Of a DNA stretch of 8,720 nt, positions 7,596-8,720 are shown one piece after another. The position numbers and the translations under genes are program-made. A model generated the notes under the pieces. It did not search any database and was not told the origin of the DNA. It was given only the letters and a program-made list of their open reading frames with translations. Location of the stretch: the NCBI GenBank assembly GCA_018399395.1, contig JAGYOI010000038.1, forward strand, positions 1-8,720, written 5' to 3'. Numbering within the stretch: position 1 is the stretch's first letter; each line of letters starts with the position of its first letter. Source of the stretch: Prolixibacteraceae bacterium. GTDB lineage: Bacteria > Bacteroidota > Bacteroidia > Bacteroidales > Prolixibacteraceae.

Positions 7596-7919
7596 ATGGA
7601 ATACTTTAAGTTTGGAGAAATTGTTCTCCTTAAATTCCCATTTACCGACAATTCTAAAGTAAAAAAGAGGCCCGCATTAGTTATCAATGATTTTGGAGAT
7701 GGAGATATTATTGTATGCAGAATCACTAGTCATATATACCACACAAAGAATGATATACAAATTCAAAACTGGGCGAACTCCGGTCTTAAACTGCCTTCTG
7801 TAATCAGAACCCATAAAATTGCGACACTTGATAAAAGCATTGTTGAGCATGTAATGGGTAAAATAGACAATTCTTTAGAAGAACAGGTTAAACAATTGTT
7901 CTGTAAATTAACTGAATAA
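7596..7919 (+). CDS. Type II toxin, MazF/PemK family endoribonuclease
   Basis: The 107-residue protein carries the MazF/PemK blocks: FGEIVLLKFPFTDNS (6-20), KKRPALVIND (23-32), VCRITSHIY (40-48) and LKLPSVIRTHKIATLDKSIV (64-83), then GKI and a C-terminal helix. R25 and T44 occupy the positions of the conserved Arg and Thr used by MazF enzymes in RNA cleavage. The family cuts mRNA (or other RNA) at short motifs and stops growth when its antitoxin is lost. ATG 7596 is preferred to the in-frame TTG at 7590, which would overlap the antitoxin stop and add only two residues. Length is normal and no catalytic residue is missing, so it is probably active. The gene ends 4 bases before the next CDS, an unusually close junction for a transferred toxin-antitoxin pair. 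Confidence 0.85.
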   Translation: MEYFKFGEIVLLKFPFTDNSKVKKRPALVINDFGDGDIIVCRITSHIYHTKNDIQIQNWANSGLKLPSVIRTHKIATLDKSIVEHVMGKIDNSLEEQVKQLFCKLTE

Positions 7920-7923
7920 AGCC

Positions 7924-8720
7924 GTGCAAACCATAAATTTTAACCCAATTGGCACTGTCAAAAATAATTTTGACAAACCAGCACCTTTTAACGACATCAA
8001 AGCGCAACCCAGCACCATTGTTATTTACGATGAATATGCCGAAGCACTTACGAATATCGATGAAGTACAATACCTTGATATCGTTTTCAATTTCCACCTT
8101 TCGGACAGCAAGAAATTGGCACACACAACCCATTTTGGCGATTTTCGCGGGGTTTTTGCCTCGCGCAGCCCGTTTCGCCCAAACCTTATCGGGGTAACCA
8201 GGGTAAAGCTCATCCGTTGTGAAGGAACACATTTGCTGGTCGAAGGCCTAGATGCCATTAACAACAGCCCGGTACTGGATATCAAAAGCAGCGATACTTC
8301 ACTTTTGGCCAATCACGACGATGCAGCCCTTCAGCTGCGCGAATTGTTGAAAAAACGACCCCGAATGGAAATTGAAAAGCTCATTGCACAAAACGACCTG
8401 GAGGGCCTGATGATAAAAGCAGCCCAAATTCACGGGCACTTTTGTCCGGGACTGGCCATGGGTATTATGGCTGCAACATACGCCATGCGAGAGCTCAAAG
8501 CACAATCCGACGGCATGGAAGACCTGCTGGCCATTACCGAAACCAACAACTGCATGGCCGATGGTGTGCAGTTTGTTACCGGTTGTACCTTTGGAAACAA
8601 CGCGCTTATTTTTAACGACTATGGTAAATCGGCTTTTACCCTTACACACCGCGATGGAAATGGAATACGGGTTGCCGCTAAACCAAATTCCCAACAAATC
8701 ATCCAATCTCAATTTCCTGA
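7924..8720 (+). CDS. TsaA/TrmO-like methyltransferase fused to FmdE-family domain (3' truncated)
   Basis: The frame opens at GTG 7924, is preceded by an in-frame stop at 7909 with no other ordinary start between, and stays open to the window end (265 codons). Residues about 4-121 are a TsaA/TrmO (COG1720-type) domain: FNPIGTVKNNFDKP near the start, FRGVFASRSPFRPNLIG (74-90) and AINNSPVLDIK (111-121). Characterised TrmO methylates t6A37 of tRNA using SAM. From about 164 the protein is FmdE-like (PF02663): HGHFCPGLAMG (170-180), TNNCMADGVQFVTGCTFGNN (207-226) and NDYGKSAFTL (231-240). FmdE proteins have an alpha+beta core with conserved Cys/His and often a C-terminal zinc finger, which would lie beyond the window. 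The canonical proline after RPN is leucine (L88) and the KPY after LDI is KSS, so true tRNA activity is uncertain. Position behind the importer suggests a role with the imported metal or ligand. Confidence 0.85.
   Translation, partial: MQTINFNPIGTVKNNFDKPAPFNDIKAQPSTIVIYDEYAEALTNIDEVQYLDIVFNFHLSDSKKLAHTTHFGDFRGVFASRSPFRPNLIGVTRVKLIRCEGTHLLVEGLDAINNSPVLDIKSSDTSLLANHDDAALQLRELLKKRPRMEIEKLIAQNDLEGLMIKAAQIHGHFCPGLAMGIMAATYAMRELKAQSDGMEDLLAITETNNCMADGVQFVTGCTFGNNALIFNDYGKSAFTLTHRDGNGIRVAAKPNSQQIIQSQFP

Noticed and set aside
7301..7923. Insertion sequence or target-site duplication carrying the toxin-antitoxin pair
   Set aside because: I found no transposase, no convincing terminal inverted repeats and no clear duplicated target bases at either edge of the AT-rich island.
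7888..8232. Minus-strand open frame of 114 codons across the toxin/fusion-gene junction
   Set aside because: The + strand reads the conserved TsaA/TrmO blocks here; the minus-strand product shows nothing recognisable.
8299..8712. Minus-strand open frame of 137 codons opposite the FmdE region
   Set aside because: It lies entirely antisense to the FmdE domain, whose + strand translation matches a known family. The minus-strand product has no recognisable motif.
8413..8720. FmdE as evidence of methanogenesis or a formylmethanofuran dehydrogenase
   Set aside because: FmdE homologues are widespread in bacteria without methanogenesis. No catalytic formylmethanofuran dehydrogenase subunit is present, and the surrounding genes are bacterial transport genes.

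Overview
The window looks like chromosome of a Bacteroidota bacterium, probably class Bacteroidia; the genus cannot be read from it. The grounds are a TonB-dependent outer-membrane receptor heading a transport operon, start codons with A-rich upstream regions and no strong Shine-Dalgarno motif, one exact Bacteroidota-type -7 element (TAnnTTTG), and an antitoxin/PemK pair of a kind I associate with this phylum. All ten genes are on the + strand and packed tightly. No stretch above 300 bases lacks a gene, and I see no tRNA, rRNA, CRISPR array or insertion sequence.

Region 1 (1-2179) is a tight run of three genes: the C-terminal end of a bile acid:sodium symporter-family protein (cut by the window start), a 448-residue lysophospholipid acyltransferase-like membrane protein, and the manganese exporter MntP. 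A terminator-like hairpin at 2222-2247 closes it.

Region 2 (2180-7300) begins with a 157-base leader and then carries a complete outer-to-inner-membrane uptake system: a TonB-dependent receptor, a lipoprotein substrate-binding protein of the HemV-2-like metal-chelate group, a FecCD/BtuC-type permease and its ATPase. Gaps between these genes are 1-5 bases, so they form one operon. The receptor would bring a metal chelate across the outer membrane, the lipoprotein would capture it in the periplasm, and the permease with its ATPase would import it. No cobalamin riboswitch is visible, so B12 is not favoured, but the substrate is not proven.

Region 3 (7301-7919) is a small AT-rich island, about 31% GC by hand count against about 50% in sampled rows of its neighbours. 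It encodes a type II toxin-antitoxin pair: a MazE/AbrB-like antitoxin and a MazF/PemK-like toxin. It has its own promoter-like element and paired direct repeats.

Region 4 (7924 to the window end) is the most unusual gene: an N-terminal TsaA/TrmO-like methyltransferase domain fused in frame to an FmdE-family domain with the HGHFCPG motif. It begins 4 bases after the toxin stop codon and runs off the window. I infer that the fusion belongs functionally with the metal-chelate importer and that the toxin-antitoxin pair was inserted between them. That would make a TonB receptor/ABC importer/TsaA-FmdE system that could import and then modify or process a metal-containing ligand. This is a hypothesis from gene order and domain content.
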